From positions 496,001 through 560,000 of the forward strand of contig JAGKQI010000046.1 in NCBI GenBank assembly GCA_018806915.1: 64,000 bases of DNA, read 5' to 3'. The notes under the pieces are model-generated. The model was not told the DNA's origin. It was given only the letters and a program-made list of their open reading frames with translations, and ran no database searches. This DNA is from Phytophthora colocasiae. Its lineage: Eukaryota; Oomycota; Peronosporomycetes; Peronosporales; Peronosporaceae. The position numbers and the translations under genes are program-made. Below, one piece after another: positions 45,240 through 55,973 of the stretch; position 1 is the stretch's first letter; every line of letters begins with the position of its first letter.

Positions 45240-46463
45240 ATGTCATCTACACGTGGTAGATCGAGTGAGCGCGACTCTCCAAACCCGCGTCCGCGTAGAA
45301 CGCCTCGAACGACTGCCAGGACGGCTCCTGATTCACTCCAGGGCCAACCGCAGGCAACAGCCAGGACGGCACCTGATTCACACCAGGGCCAACCGCAGGC
45401 TACCGCTAGGACGGCTCCTATTCCACAGAGCCAACCGCAAGCAACGGCTAGGACGGCTCCTGATCCACAGGGCCAACCGCAAGCAACGGCTAGGACGGCT
45501 CCTGATCCACAGGGCCAACCGCAAGCAACGGCTAGGACGGCTCCTGACCCATGGGGCCAACCGCAAGCTACGAATACGTCGTCGGGACAAGCAGGCGCAG
45601 CATCAGACACGATGTCGATGCAACAGCTGTTAGTTTACTTGACGCAGCAGCAACAGTCATACCAAGCCCAGATGCATACCCAGTTGCAAGCACAGATGCA
45701 GCAGGCCAACGCAAGATTCGAATATCTAGTTGCGTCCAGGGGTGAGCAAAGAAAGAAGGATCCGCCTATGTATGAAGGCAAATACGGCGAAGATATTGAG
45801 TTATGGATCTTCGCGACCGAGCAGTATTACGCAAGCAGACGCGAGTTAATGGAGGCAGATACATCGGATTTCGTGACGATGATCTCCAGCAACTTGGGCA
45901 AGTCAGTGCTGAATTGGTATCGCGCGTTTATCGCAGAGTGTGAGGGTACGAACGTACAGCCCACATGGTCGCTCTTCAAGGGAAGACTTCGCACTCGTTT
46001 CAGGCCGAAGGACTTCGAATATGATCTTCGCGAGAGGATGTTTCGTCTCAAACCGAATGAGACCATCCATGATTACGTCTCCAAGTTTCAAGACTTGCTA
46101 TCACAGACAGAGTTGTCTATCAGCGAGTTGGAGAAGCGTTTCTTCTTTCAGAACGGTTTGCGAGAAGAGACAGCGAGGAAGATCAAGGAGAGAGTCCTTC
46201 AACGCTGCAAGATGCCATTGAGATTGCGTCGAATTTTGAGTTTGCACACTACTCAGGAAAACCCCAAGAGCTCCTGCGAAGGGTTCGCAAAGGATCATCA
46301 AGCTCGGGGCATCGTGCGTCTAAGTCGAAGCAGAATTCAAAGAGCTCCGACAAGAAGAAAGGCAAGAGCGATGATTGGAAAAAGACAGCTACGTGCAGAA
46401 ACTGTGGCAAGTTTGGCCACATTTCTCCAGATTGTACTCAGCCAAAACGTACTGAAGCCAATC
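45240..46463 (+). pseudogene. gypsy gag, frameshifted before the zinc knuckle
   Basis: An N-terminal Pro/Gln/Arg/Thr-rich repeat region is followed by a retrotransposon gag-like helical domain (ELWIFATEQYY, FKGRLRTRFRPKDFEYDLRE partly quoted). Near 46210 one base appears lost: the continuing sequence, one frame over, carries the CCHC zinc knuckle at 46394-46435 (Cys-x2-Cys-x4-His-x4-Cys). Gag packages element RNA into virus-like particles in the cytoplasm. Confidence 0.85.
45319..45563 (+). repeat. tandem repeat in gag N-terminus
   Basis: About seven copies of a ~36-39-bp unit encode GQPQATARTAPD with small variations. The last copies are nearly identical and the first ones more diverged. 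Confidence 0.8.
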
Positions 46464-47224
46464 GGTACATGCAGGGCGCAGTGTATGCGATCCTAGAGGC
46501 TGAAGCTCGAGCATTCAAGACGGATGACCAAGAGAGGCCCGTCACGATATTCATCGACAACGGCAGTAGCCTGAATGGCGTAACTGAGGAGTTGGTGAAG
46601 AAGCTTGAGTTGGATGTCACTGAAGGTGACATGATGCAAGTTGATCTCGGTTATGATCAAGTTGTGCATCGTCCACGTCGGACTGTAGAGATGTCTCTGC
46701 AGTTACCAGGGTTTCCTTTGACAACGGGAACATTCCAAGTCATGCCAGTTCCTGAAGGAAAGGATGTTGTTTTGGGCATGATGTGGCTGCGGGAGCAGAA
46801 CCCTGATATCGACTGGAATACTGGACAGATTGCACCTCGCATCAAGATGGAGAACACGCAGACTGTGAAGTTGAGACTGCCGAAGACTCGTCCAGCCCGT
46901 TGGGTGGCAGGACAACGCCGCGCCAGAGTTGCGCAGGCCCGTGAGATCTTCAATTACTATCGGCAGCATGCCCACAACGGCCAGTTTGGGCGAACGAAGA
47001 TTATTTCGTCCAAACAGTTCCAGCAGATGTTGCGTAGGGACAAGGATATTGAGGCAGTGTTTGTCATCAATCCGCATGATTCGGAGAAGGCTGAACGCTT
47101 CAAGAGTCAAGGATGGGACGCTCTCAAGGATAATCCGGCGTATGAGACGCTACTGAAGTATGCGGATACGGTTTTCCGTACGGAACTTCCGAATGAGACA
47201 CCGCCAGTACGGGGAAGGAATTGA
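46464..47224 (+). pseudogene. gypsy protease region
   Basis: Open frame after the zinc knuckle. It has an aspartic-protease-like segment IFIDNGSSLNGV, where Asp-Asn-Gly replaces the usual Asp-Ser/Thr-Gly, and a downstream VVLGMMWL block typical of retropepsins (flap end/ILG region). It ends in a stop at 47222-47224, just before the reverse transcriptase, with a frame shift near 47215. Confidence 0.7.
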
Positions 47225-48720
47225 GCACGAGATTTTTGCTCAAACCCGGTACTCAACCGATTTCGGTCAAACAATGGCGCCAAAGTCCTGATCAGAGAAA
47301 AACGATTCCAGGAATGGACCAAAGAGATGGTTCAGGCTGGCATCATTCGACCGAGTACGTCAGCATTTTGTGCACCGACTTTCTGTGTGAAGAAACTAGT
47401 CGGATGGCGTATTGTGCACGATTATCGTCTATTGAACTTGGCGACGGTTTTACCAGCTATTCCTATGCCTCGCAAGGAAGATACTTTTGATGCGATGGCC
47501 GGTAGCTATTGGTATTCGTGCATGGACTTACTTTGGGGTTATTATCAAGTGAAGTTACGAGAAGCAGATATACCTTTCACTGCTTTCTCGACCCCAGATG
47601 GTCTATTTGAATATCTCGTCACACCCATGGGGCTCAGTGGTAGCCCAGGAACCTTTAATCGACTGCTGCAAAAGGTTTTCATGGATTTGAGTGATGTGGC
47701 GAAGATTTACTTCGATGATATCTACGTATACACGAAGGGTGAAGATGTGAACGACCACATCGCAGCACTGGACAGGGTATTGAAGCGATGTGAAGAGCAG
47801 AAGCTCTACATCAAACTGTCCAAATGCCAATTTTGCGTGGATGAGATTCCATGCTTAGGCGACTTCGTCGGACGCAAGGGCGTTCGTATGGACCCAGATA
47901 AGGTGAAGATTATCGCCGAGTGGCCAGTCCCCAAGACCAAGAAGCAAATGGAGAGCTTCCTGGGGACAACGGTTTACGTTTCGAGATTTTGCAAGGATTT
48001 CGCGCAGTTTGCAGGTCCTTTGCATGAATGTATCAAGAGAAAACGTTCTCGTGATCCTATCGAACTCGATGAGAACCAATTACGCTGTTTTGACGAGCTT
48101 AAGAAGCGCTTGTCATCACCTCCGGTTCTCAGTCTTCCTGATTTCTCCAAACCTTTCGGAATTCGGATGGACGCCTCAAATTTCGCAATTGGGGGAGTCT
48201 TATTTCAAAAGGAGGGAGGGTTGGAACATCCAATAGCCTATACGGGCAGAAAGATGAAGCCAGCAGAACTGAATTATCCAGTTCGCGAACAGGAACTACT
48301 CGCTATTATGCATGCGTTGAAGACATGGCGCGTGTATCTTCTCGACAAGCCATTCCTGGTGGAAACAGATCACAAGAGCATTGAGATGATTCTCACGCAG
48401 AAGACGACGAATCGACGCATTGCGCGGTGGTTCAACGAACTTGCGGAGTTTCAGCCTCTGTTCAAGTGGATTCCAGGAGAGACGAATGTAGTCGCAGATG
48501 CGATGTCGAGAAATCCTGAGTTCGAGCATAAGGCAGCGCAAGTGAGCCTGAAGGAACTTCTTGATACGGCTCAAAACCGTGAAATTGTGGCTACCATGGT
48601 CGAGAACAATATGACCGTGGCACAATCCGCAGTGAAGATGTACTCGTGGAACAAGGACTTACAAGCGACTTGTCAAGAAGCTACAGCTTGGAGACAAGGT
48701 TCCGCATTACTCGCTAGATC
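47225..48720 (+). pseudogene. gypsy reverse transcriptase and RNase H
   Basis: The main open frame (47327-48748) has RT motifs WRIVHDYRLLN, MDLLWGYYQV and the catalytic YFDD in AKIYFDDIYVY. It then has an RNase H domain with IRMDASNFAIGG, REQELLAIMHALK and ETDHKS. The start of RT (47225-47326) lies in other frames because of at least two single-base length changes, one in a run of T at 47230-47236. Near 48680 the frame shifts again toward integrase. Confidence 0.9.
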
Positions 48721-49790
48721 ATGGCGTGCTGTATTATCAGACGCGTGAAGATGAGAGTCCTAGATTGTACATTCCCGATGACGAAGATCTGAAGAATCGA
48801 GTCATTTGTGAGAACCACGATGCAGTAACGGCAGGCCACCCAGGGTATTACAAGACCTATGTCGCAGTACGTGAGAAGTACTATTGGCCGAAGATGATGA
48901 AGTATATTCAGCGCTATGTGAACACTTGTGAAATGTGTCAGCGCAACAAAGCGAGGCAGGTGAAGCCTCCCGGATTACTTCAACCGCTGGAGATACCACG
49001 AGGTAGATGGGTCGACATTTCAATGGATTTCATTGTGTCTCTACCTCCCAGCAAGGATGGTTTGAATGCCATCATGGTCATTGTGGATCGATTGACCAAG
49101 CGTGCAAAGTTTATTGCTACGCAGACGACAGACAGCGCAGAGGATATTGCGAATGTTTTCATGAAGAGTTATGTAAGAGATCATGGCCTTCCGAAGACGA
49201 TTGTGTCTGATCGTGACTCCAAATTTACGTCTAAGTTTTGGCAGGCTGTTATCACTGCTATGGGAACGCAGCATAACCTGTCATCGGCATTTAGGCCGCA
49301 GACGGATGGACAAACGGAACGTACAAACCGTTTTATCGGAGATTATCTCCGAGGTGTTATCAACCCAGCCCAGAATGATTGGGATGAGTTTGCTTCATTT
49401 GGCAGAGTTCGCCTATAATCGGCGATTGCATGCTACGATTGGCATGTCACCATTTGAAGCGGATCTAGGATATATTCCATATATGCCCGACGATATCGCG
49501 GCAGATCCGGAGTTTAAGAAGTTGGAGAAAGCAGCAAAAGAGTTTCTACTCCGACAGGAAGCCTTCCTCAAGGTCGCGCAAGACCGTATGAGTGAAGCAC
49601 AGGAGCGCATGAAGCATTATTACGACAGGAACAGACTTGTCCAAGACTTCAAAATTGGCGACATGGTGCTACTAGATGGGAAGAATTTGGATATCCGTCA
49701 TAAGGGGTACGCACAGTCAGAAGAAGTTAGCTCCGAGGTTCATTGGACCATTCCCGGTCCAGAAGAAGGTATCTCGAGACTCGTATGAGT
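48721..49790 (+). pseudogene. gypsy integrase
   Basis: An HHCC zinc-binding N-terminus (H-x-GHPG ... CEMCQRNK) precedes the catalytic core, with Asp in DISMDFIVSLP, Asp in IVSDRDSKF and Glu in TDGQTERTNRF. The frame breaks near 49390; the continuation in the ORF at 49183-49788 carries LHATIGMSPFEADLGY and the GDMVLLDGKN region. The core inserts element DNA into chromosomes. Confidence 0.88.
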
Positions 49791-49880
49791 TGGGATTATC
49801 GAAGAACCTGAAGTTGCATCCAATTTTCCATACATCACTGTTGAAGCCGTACCGCAAGGACCCGAAAGCGCAGACAAAAG

Positions 49881-50093
49881 GTGAACAAGGTTGTGTTAGC
49901 CGATGGAACTGAAGGGCAACTGGTCGAAGCCGTGATTAACCACCGTAAGTACAAGGGGAAGCCGCAGTACAAGGTTTGGTGGTTAGGCGAGACCAAGAAG
50001 GAGGCCACATGGGAACCTGTTGAGAATCTGAAACAGATCCCTGGTCTCATCGACCTCTATTGGAAGTCCAAGAAGAGAGAGAATCCTTTCTAG
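49881..50093 (+). pseudogene. gypsy chromodomain (integrase C-terminus)
   Basis: The segment VEAVINHRKYKGKPQYKVWW..ATWEPVENL (shortened here) has the three aromatic/acidic landmarks of a chromodomain. In chromoviruses it guides integration to marked chromatin. Here it is out of frame with the preceding integrase, with the break between 49740 and 49890. Confidence 0.8.
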
Positions 50094-50108
50094 GGGAGGC
50101 TCTTTCTC

Positions 50109-50117
50109 GAAGGGAGG
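50109..50117 (+). other. gypsy polypurine tract
   Basis: GAAGGGAGG lies 3 bp before the 3' LTR, the expected plus-strand primer position. Confidence 0.65.
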
Positions 50118-50120
50118 TCA

Positions 50121-50630
50121 TGTGACGGAATGCTGTCGATAGCACTCCGTCGGCATTGAAGTGCAAGTTGATGCACTGTAGTGCAATCTACATATCTCTA
50201 CATGTACCCACTTTGTGATTGGCTAAAACTAGATTCTGGTATTATGCCATTGTGGTTTACGCCATTCAGCTGAGACATTGAGAGAGTCTCATTGGCTGAA
50301 ATTCGAGAAGGTTCTCGAAGCTTGATTATGGGACGCCCAGGAGTCAAGTCAACATTGCTACGTGGAAGTTTATAGGAAAATCATTGGTAGATAGCCAAAT
50401 CAGAAGATAGGAAAAGATAGGCTCTAGGATACATTCTACTGGATTTTTGAGAGAGCTCTGTGAGCCACCAGTTAGCTTAGGACCGTAAGAGCCTTCCTCA
50501 TTTCAATTCACTTTTCAATTTACCAACAACCTCTCAGTGGCCCACCAACTGGTCACGCCTCCCTGGGTCTTCGCTCCGCCGTCCAAGTCCGGCCTCCGCT
50601 TCCTCGCCCCCGCGCGCCTACTGTGTTACA
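50121..50630 (+). repeat. 3' LTR
   Basis: 510 bp, near-identical to 43942-44452; followed by the TACTC target duplication at 50631-50635. Confidence 0.92.
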
Positions 50631-51489
50631 TACTCTTGTCGAGCAGAACTGGACAGCCGAAGTGCCTTGTTGTACACCAGAGACATCGTCAAAGTGCGCA
50701 TGTTAGAGCCGATCCGTGAATCGATGAAGAAGAGATAGTTAAGCACGCATACAGCCACCAGCGAGCTGCCGACCATCATCACCAGGAGCCAATAGCCACT
50801 TGAAATGTGGAAAACGTTCTCCTCTCCGTTCAGGAACTCCAGTAGAGCTCTTGTCACGTACGTTTGAAGCCCTAGGGCTAATACGTACACAGCGCAGCAC
50901 ACGAGGACAATTGCAAGATCGACACGAAACACTTTCACATAGGCCATGAATACTGGTGACAAGCCGAACAAATATTGTCGTTTTGGTTCGTAGACTCGAC
51001 GAAAACGCTTCTCCAATGACTCGGATTTGTCACTTGGACACTCTGGCCACATGTCGTCGATTTCCAGGACACGGCGAGAGCCCAAAGAGATCATGGGTTG
51101 GATCCATTGGGCAAAGATGACTGATGGTAGTGAAGCTTTCGCCAATGGATTAGGCAATTGACTGAACGGAATAGCTGGTGGCTTCCCGGAATCTACTGCC
51201 TCGACGTAGTGTCCTTCCATCATAATGAAACCAGTTCTTGACGCTTGATTGCAACTTGGATAATGAGCCTGTCTTGGCGAAAGTGTCAAACAACAGTACA
51301 GTATTCGTACGAAACGTAGCGGATGGGATAACTCGCTTAAGAGGTTCCACAATGACGTGAACAAACTGAGTAAATTCTATCTGCGCTGTTGTTCATCCAC
51401 TTGCCTCGCAAGCCATTTGATGGGATGTAAAACTTAGAATATGACCAGGAATAATAGAGTGTAAGGAATACTCAGTCTCTACGTATATT

Positions 51490-54400
51490 TTAAGCCCTGC
51501 CAGATTTCTTCGCCAACGCAGCAAACACGGAATTCGGTCGGGCCAACAACGCCGAAGGAGAATCAAATTCAGCCACGCGGCCGGAGTCCATCACGGCAAT
51601 CTTGTCGCAGTGCATGATCGTGTTGATACGGTGCGCGATGATCAGCACCGTCTTGTCCTCGAACGTCTCCTGGATGGTGGTCTGGATGAGAGCGTCCGTG
51701 GCCGTGTCGACATTGGCAGTGGCTTCGTCCAGCACCACCACTTTACTGTCCTTGAGCAATGCGCGACCGATGCAGATGAGTTGACGTTGACCCACCGACA
51801 GGTTGTCTCCTCCTTCAGCCACCTCGAAATCCAGACCTGCTCCCCAACGACGAAGACTGTCGGCCATGTGCACCTGCTTGAGGACGTGCCAGATGCGCTC
51901 GTCCGAGTACTCATGGAACGGGTCGAGGTTTTCACGGAGGGGTCCACTGAAGAGCACGGGATCTTGTGGGATGATGGCGAGGCTGCGTCGTAGTTCACGT
52001 AGGTTGATGGTGGCGATGTCGACGTCGTCGATGAGCACACGTCCGCTGTCGAAGTCGCAGATACGGAAGAGTGCGATCATGAGGGATGATTTCCCTGCTC
52101 CAGTGCGTCCACAGATACCGACCTTCTCTCCAGCTGCGATGTCCATATCCACTCCACGTAGTACAAGTGGCAGTTCTGGTCGGTATCGGAGACAAAGTTG
52201 GTCGAACCGAATCGAACCGCGAAGGGGCCAAACCGGCTCACTCATCTGCTGAGATTTCGAGAAGTTTGCGGGGATAAGCTCTGTGGTTCGGCTGCCGCTG
52301 TCCACCTCCACCTCAATTTTGCGGAAGTGTAACAGACGCTCGACGCTCGTCATGGCATTGTCCGTACGATCAAAAGACCGCATGACCCACTGCATGACCG
52401 ATGTCAGCATTAGCGAGTACGTGAGTGAAAGGCCGGAGGTCATCGAGCCGACAGACCCACGCGTTGCTACGAGGTAGAACGTGACGACAAAGATAACGAC
52501 CACCGAGAGCAGATCAAGTCGTGTGGAGAGCCAGCGGTTCGCAGACCAGTACGTGAGAAATAAGTTGGTGTTCATATCCACCACTTGACGGTTGCGTGCA
52601 GAGAATTGTTCCTTCATGCCGAAAGCTCGGATCGTTGCCAGACCCGATAGCGTCTCACTGAACAAATTGTAGACGGGAGTACGCGTGATACCTTCCATGC
52701 GCTTCACTTCTCGCGAAATCTTCTTGAAGTACTGACCAGTCCACATGAAGATCGCTAGGATAGGAATGTACGACAGACCGATCCAATAGGACGCGAAGGC
52801 TGACACCACCAGCGAACCGAAGCCCATGGAGACATTCTGGAATAGGAGCTGGTACTCGCGAGGCAAATTGGTGTCCATCTGGTCCAAGTCGTTCGAGAAA
52901 CGGTTCAAAATCTGACCGACCGGAGTCACATCGAAGTATCTTGTTACTGGAGCACGAAGGACACGCCGGAACAGTTCATCATGCAGGAGTTGGGACGTCC
53001 GGACGCACGATTCAATCAACATCAAGGCGCGTGCAAGTGTCAACACAGCACAGAAGACAATGAGGCCGACGTACCAAAGGCCGAAGGTGGTTCCGTTGTA
53101 CGTTGGGTCCACACCACGGCGCGGCATGTTGCGTGCCCAGTGGCCTGGCCACCAGTCTGTTGCTGTACGAGCAGCTTGAGCTACTGCATAAGCGGCTCCT
53201 AGACCCAGAACCACGACGATCCCGTTGAATCCAGTCTCGTCGAAGTACGCCTTGTAAACACGTCCACCGACTGAGCCTTTCACTCGATCTTCCGCCCGCA
53301 TCAGCTTTCGTGGGGAAGCGCGGTGCGTTTCCTCCTCTTCATCGGGCATATTTCCGTCGACATCATCATCCGAGGAGAGTTCCTTTGTCAGGATTGGTAC
53401 GTCCGTTGTTGCAGTAATGACTGTCTCTCCACTGCCTTCAGCTTCGATAGCTGAAGAGCCCAATTCAGGGAAATCTTTCACCACTTCGTTGTAAGAGCCC
53501 TGGGTGGCAATGACACCATCCTGTACGACTACTACTTGGTCGGCATTGGGTAACAAGTCGTAGTGGCTATTCAACACGAGCAAGCGAGTTTGTCCGGCTG
53601 CGAGGCTGACAACGCACTGTTCGAAGATGGCGTGTGCTACATGTGGGTCGACGGCACTGAGCGGGTCATCAAGGATCAGCACGTCAGTTTCGGAACGGTA
53701 CATGGCTCGTGCGATGGCGATGCGTGCTCTTTGTCCGCCACTGAGGTTGATGCCGCGCTCTCCGATTTCGGTTTGGTCCCCGTGCGGTAGGGCGTTCAAG
53801 TCTGCTGCGAGCTGCGAAGCTTGCAGCACTCGGAAATAGCGATCGGCGTCGAAGTCTTGTTCGAACAGTACATTGTCACGAAGCGTGGCGTTACGGATCC
53901 AAGTATCTTGCGTCACGTAGGCAATGCGTCCACCGATCTCCAGCTCGCCCGAAGTGCGAGGCATTTCGCCCAGCAGCGCATTGATGAGGCTTGACTTTCC
54001 AGATCCAACTTTGCCCACAATCATCACCAACTGACCCCGTCCAATCCGAAGATTCACATTTTCAAGTCGGAATGCCTGTTGCCTGTTTGAGCCTGTATCG
54101 ATACCAGACAACGCGGATGAGGTCATCTCACCCGTAGCACTTTGAGAAGGTGTCTTTGCCTCGATAACGACGTCAGTGACAGATGAATCAGGCCAACAGA
54201 AGTAAGCGTTGCGGACGAGAATATCGCCGTGACCGATACCCTTGTCAGCAAAAGTTACCCATCGGGCCTGGGAACTCTCTGCTTCGGATGAAAGCTGGCG
54301 TGCGTTACTGGTGAGTTCATCGCTGCCTAGAAACACTTCGATACGAGCGAATGAGATCTTGGCTTTGGAGTACTCTACAATGGCTTGTGGTAGTTGGTTG

Positions 54401-55578
54401 AGCGCAGTACGGCAGATGTTGACCATCGCGATGAGCGTGAACGCCTCAATGACAGTCACAGTGTGGCGAATCAGGACGTACAGCCCCAAGGTGATACCCG
54501 AGAGGAACGTCGGCGTCAGGAACAACATGACTGTGTTGATCACTTGGTACAAGTGGAACTTGCGCAGTAGCTTCACCTCGTGGACACGCAGTTTCTCCAC
54601 ACGTCGTGCCAGTGAGTCTTCCCATGCGTAGAATTTCATGACTCGGATGCCTTGCAGTGCCTCGGACGTGACCTTCACCCTTTCGTCAATGACATCTAGC
54701 AGCTTCTTCTGTAGCCGAGCGATACGAACACCTTGCTGAACGGAGATCGTCATCACAACAACCAGTACGACAGCACCGGCTAGAGCTGAGTAGAAGTTGA
54801 AGAGGATGCCGATCAGTACCACCGAGATAACCAAAGGCCCCATGAATAGCCACGGGCCATGAGCTACGAAATTGAACACGCGCTCTGTGTCGACACTCAT
54901 GAGCGTCAGGATTTCACCTGTGGTGTACTGTTGACGAGCTGCACTGGAGAGACGAAGGGACTTATCATACACCAGAGCCATGCTGAGCGAGCGCATGTTA
55001 GCTGCAACTCGCGACGACCTGAAGAAGAGGTAGTTGAGGGACAGGACAGCCACCGCTGAGCTGGATGTCATCATAGCCAGAAGCACGTAGCCACTGGATA
55101 CATGAAACAAATTCTCCTTTCCGTTGAGGAACTGAAGCAGCGCTTGAGCGACGTACGACTGCACCGCTAGCCCGACCACGTACACGATGCACCCTACTAG
55201 TACAACGATCAGTTCACTGCGGAACGTGATCATGTACGCCATGGTCAGAGGGGAAATTCCTAAGGAGGACCTTGAATTCGGGTTGTACACTCGGCGAAAA
55301 CGCTCCTCGAGGGATACGCACGAGTCACTCGAGCAGAGAGGCCACATGTCTTCCATTTCCAGCACTCGGGAGCCCCCCAGAGTCACCATCGGCTGGATCC
55401 AATTCGCTAGGACGACAGAGACAAAGGATGCCTTGTCCAGCGGGTTCGGGAGTTGGCTGAAGGTGATTTCGTCACTCTTTTGCTTTTCTTCATGAGACTC
55501 TTGTAGCACAGCGATCGAAGGCGTTGCAGGCGTTTGGGGACCTGGGAAGTAGTCGTGGTTTCGGGTTGAATTGGGCAT
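51490..55578 (-). CDS. ABCC/MRP-type ABC transporter 2, intact
   Basis: 1,362 residues in one exon from the ATG at 55578 (MPNSTRNHDYFPG). The open frame runs on upstream to 55680 but without an ATG. The layout is an N-terminal cytosolic segment (SQLPNPLDKASFVS), TMD1 (~residues 110-400), NBD1 with Walker A GKVGSGKSSL, signature LSGGQRARIAIARA and Walker B DVLILDDPLSAVD, an acidic linker, TMD2, then NBD2 with GRTGAGKSSL, LSVGQRQLI and VVVLDEATANVD. This short two-TMD form (no TMD0) uses ATP to export organic anions, conjugates or drugs, at the plasma membrane or vacuole. It lies 266 bp from ABC 1 on the same strand; a Ngaro-type element begins 203 bp upstream of its start. Confidence 0.93.
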   Translation of the reverse strand: MPNSTRNHDYFPGPQTPATPSIAVLQESHEEKQKSDEITFSQLPNPLDKASFVSVVLANWIQPMVTLGGSRVLEMEDMWPLCSSDSCVSLEERFRRVYNPNSRSSLGISPLTMAYMITFRSELIVVLVGCIVYVVGLAVQSYVAQALLQFLNGKENLFHVSSGYVLLAMMTSSSAVAVLSLNYLFFRSSRVAANMRSLSMALVYDKSLRLSSAARQQYTTGEILTLMSVDTERVFNFVAHGPWLFMGPLVISVVLIGILFNFYSALAGAVVLVVVMTISVQQGVRIARLQKKLLDVIDERVKVTSEALQGIRVMKFYAWEDSLARRVEKLRVHEVKLLRKFHLYQVINTVMLFLTPTFLSGITLGLYVLIRHTVTVIEAFTLIAMVNICRTALNQLPQAIVEYSKAKISFARIEVFLGSDELTSNARQLSSEAESSQARWVTFADKGIGHGDILVRNAYFCWPDSSVTDVVIEAKTPSQSATGEMTSSALSGIDTGSNRQQAFRLENVNLRIGRGQLVMIVGKVGSGKSSLINALLGEMPRTSGELEIGGRIAYVTQDTWIRNATLRDNVLFEQDFDADRYFRVLQASQLAADLNALPHGDQTEIGERGINLSGGQRARIAIARAMYRSETDVLILDDPLSAVDPHVAHAIFEQCVVSLAAGQTRLLVLNSHYDLLPNADQVVVVQDGVIATQGSYNEVVKDFPELGSSAIEAEGSGETVITATTDVPILTKELSSDDDVDGNMPDEEEETHRASPRKLMRAEDRVKGSVGGRVYKAYFDETGFNGIVVVLGLGAAYAVAQAARTATDWWPGHWARNMPRRGVDPTYNGTTFGLWYVGLIVFCAVLTLARALMLIESCVRTSQLLHDELFRRVLRAPVTRYFDVTPVGQILNRFSNDLDQMDTNLPREYQLLFQNVSMGFGSLVVSAFASYWIGLSYIPILAIFMWTGQYFKKISREVKRMEGITRTPVYNLFSETLSGLATIRAFGMKEQFSARNRQVVDMNTNLFLTYWSANRWLSTRLDLLSVVVIFVVTFYLVATRGSVGSMTSGLSLTYSLMLTSVMQWVMRSFDRTDNAMTSVERLLHFRKIEVEVDSGSRTTELIPANFSKSQQMSEPVWPLRGSIRFDQLCLRYRPELPLVLRGVDMDIAAGEKVGICGRTGAGKSSLMIALFRICDFDSGRVLIDDVDIATINLRELRRSLAIIPQDPVLFSGPLRENLDPFHEYSDERIWHVLKQVHMADSLRRWGAGLDFEVAEGGDNLSVGQRQLICIGRALLKDSKVVVLDEATANVDTATDALIQTTIQETFEDKTVLIIAHRINTIMHCDKIAVMDSGRVAEFDSPSALLARPNSVFAALAKKSGRA
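51536..52212 (-). repeat. NBD2 tract shared with ABC 1 and ABC 3
   Basis: About 677 bp nearly identical in DNA to 40561-41236 and 62280-62966. Confidence 0.85.
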
Positions 55579-55780
55579 GTTAAATCGCACCGGTAAAAGA
55601 ACGAGCTGGATGTAGACTTGTAGTGCAGAATGCAAATTGGTCAATGATCGATTGACAAAACCAACTGCGAAAACCACCACCGTGTTCGTAGCGACAAAGC
55701 AAGCTGAAGTTGTCGTCGGCCACCTGATTAACGGATCTTTTTCTGCCTGAATAGTGGATACACGCGACGCGAGGTTTACT

Positions 55781-55972
55781 TTGGTCTTTTGGATGCAGGC
55801 GAAAAGGTATTTTTCACAAGAGAGCCGAGGTCGGAATCGGCATCAATTCTTATCGGCGTCGACAGCTCTAAAGTTAGACCAGGCAAGCAGCTCACAGTCT
55901 CAGTCTCAACAGCCCATTTCCAGTTTTCCACTCGCCAGAACACAAGCCTCCCAGCGTCGCCACAATCTTTGA
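55781..55972 (+). repeat. split direct repeat A1, 192 bp
   Basis: Starts TTGGTCTTTTGGATGCAGG; identical by eye to 61337-61528. Confidence 0.88.
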
Positions 55973-55973
55973 G

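Larger units (their letters stand above)
43942..50630 (+). mobile_element. Ty3/gypsy chromodomain LTR retrotransposon
   Basis: 6,689 bp with LTRs of 511 and 510 bp starting TGTGACGG and ending TGTTACA, flanked by the 5-bp duplication TACTC. The internal order is gag (zinc knuckle), protease, reverse transcriptase, RNase H, integrase, chromodomain, which defines a chromovirus-type Ty3/gypsy element. A purine tract precedes the 3' LTR. The two LTRs appear to differ by one single-base indel only, so insertion was very recent. Nevertheless gag-pol has at least five frame breaks. It lies antisense within the exon of ABC transporter 1. Confidence 0.95.
40515..51223 (-). pseudogene. ABCC/MRP-type ABC transporter 1, split by gypsy element
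   Basis: The N-terminal part (51223-50636, from MMEGHYVEAV) and the rest (43941-40515) are one gene interrupted by a Ty3/gypsy element. Counting the 5-bp target duplication once and omitting a 31-bp fold-back insertion near 41813-41843, the coding length is 3,984 bp, an exact frame of 1,327 residues like its neighbour ABC 2. The layout is TMD1-NBD1-TMD2-NBD2: Walker A GRVGAGKSSL and signature LSGGQKARVAIARA in NBD1, then GRTGAGKSSL, LSVGQRQLI and VVVLDEATANVD in NBD2. The family exports conjugated or amphipathic compounds. Both lesions break the protein, so the gene is dead in this haplotype. Confidence 0.9.

Noticed and set aside
45319..45563. CRISPR-like array
   Set aside because: The repeats are contiguous and coding (gag), without spacers, in a eukaryotic element.
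55579..55680. longer N-terminus for ABC 2
   Set aside because: The extension begins with GTG and has no ATG; the ATG at 55578 precedes the conserved N-terminal region.
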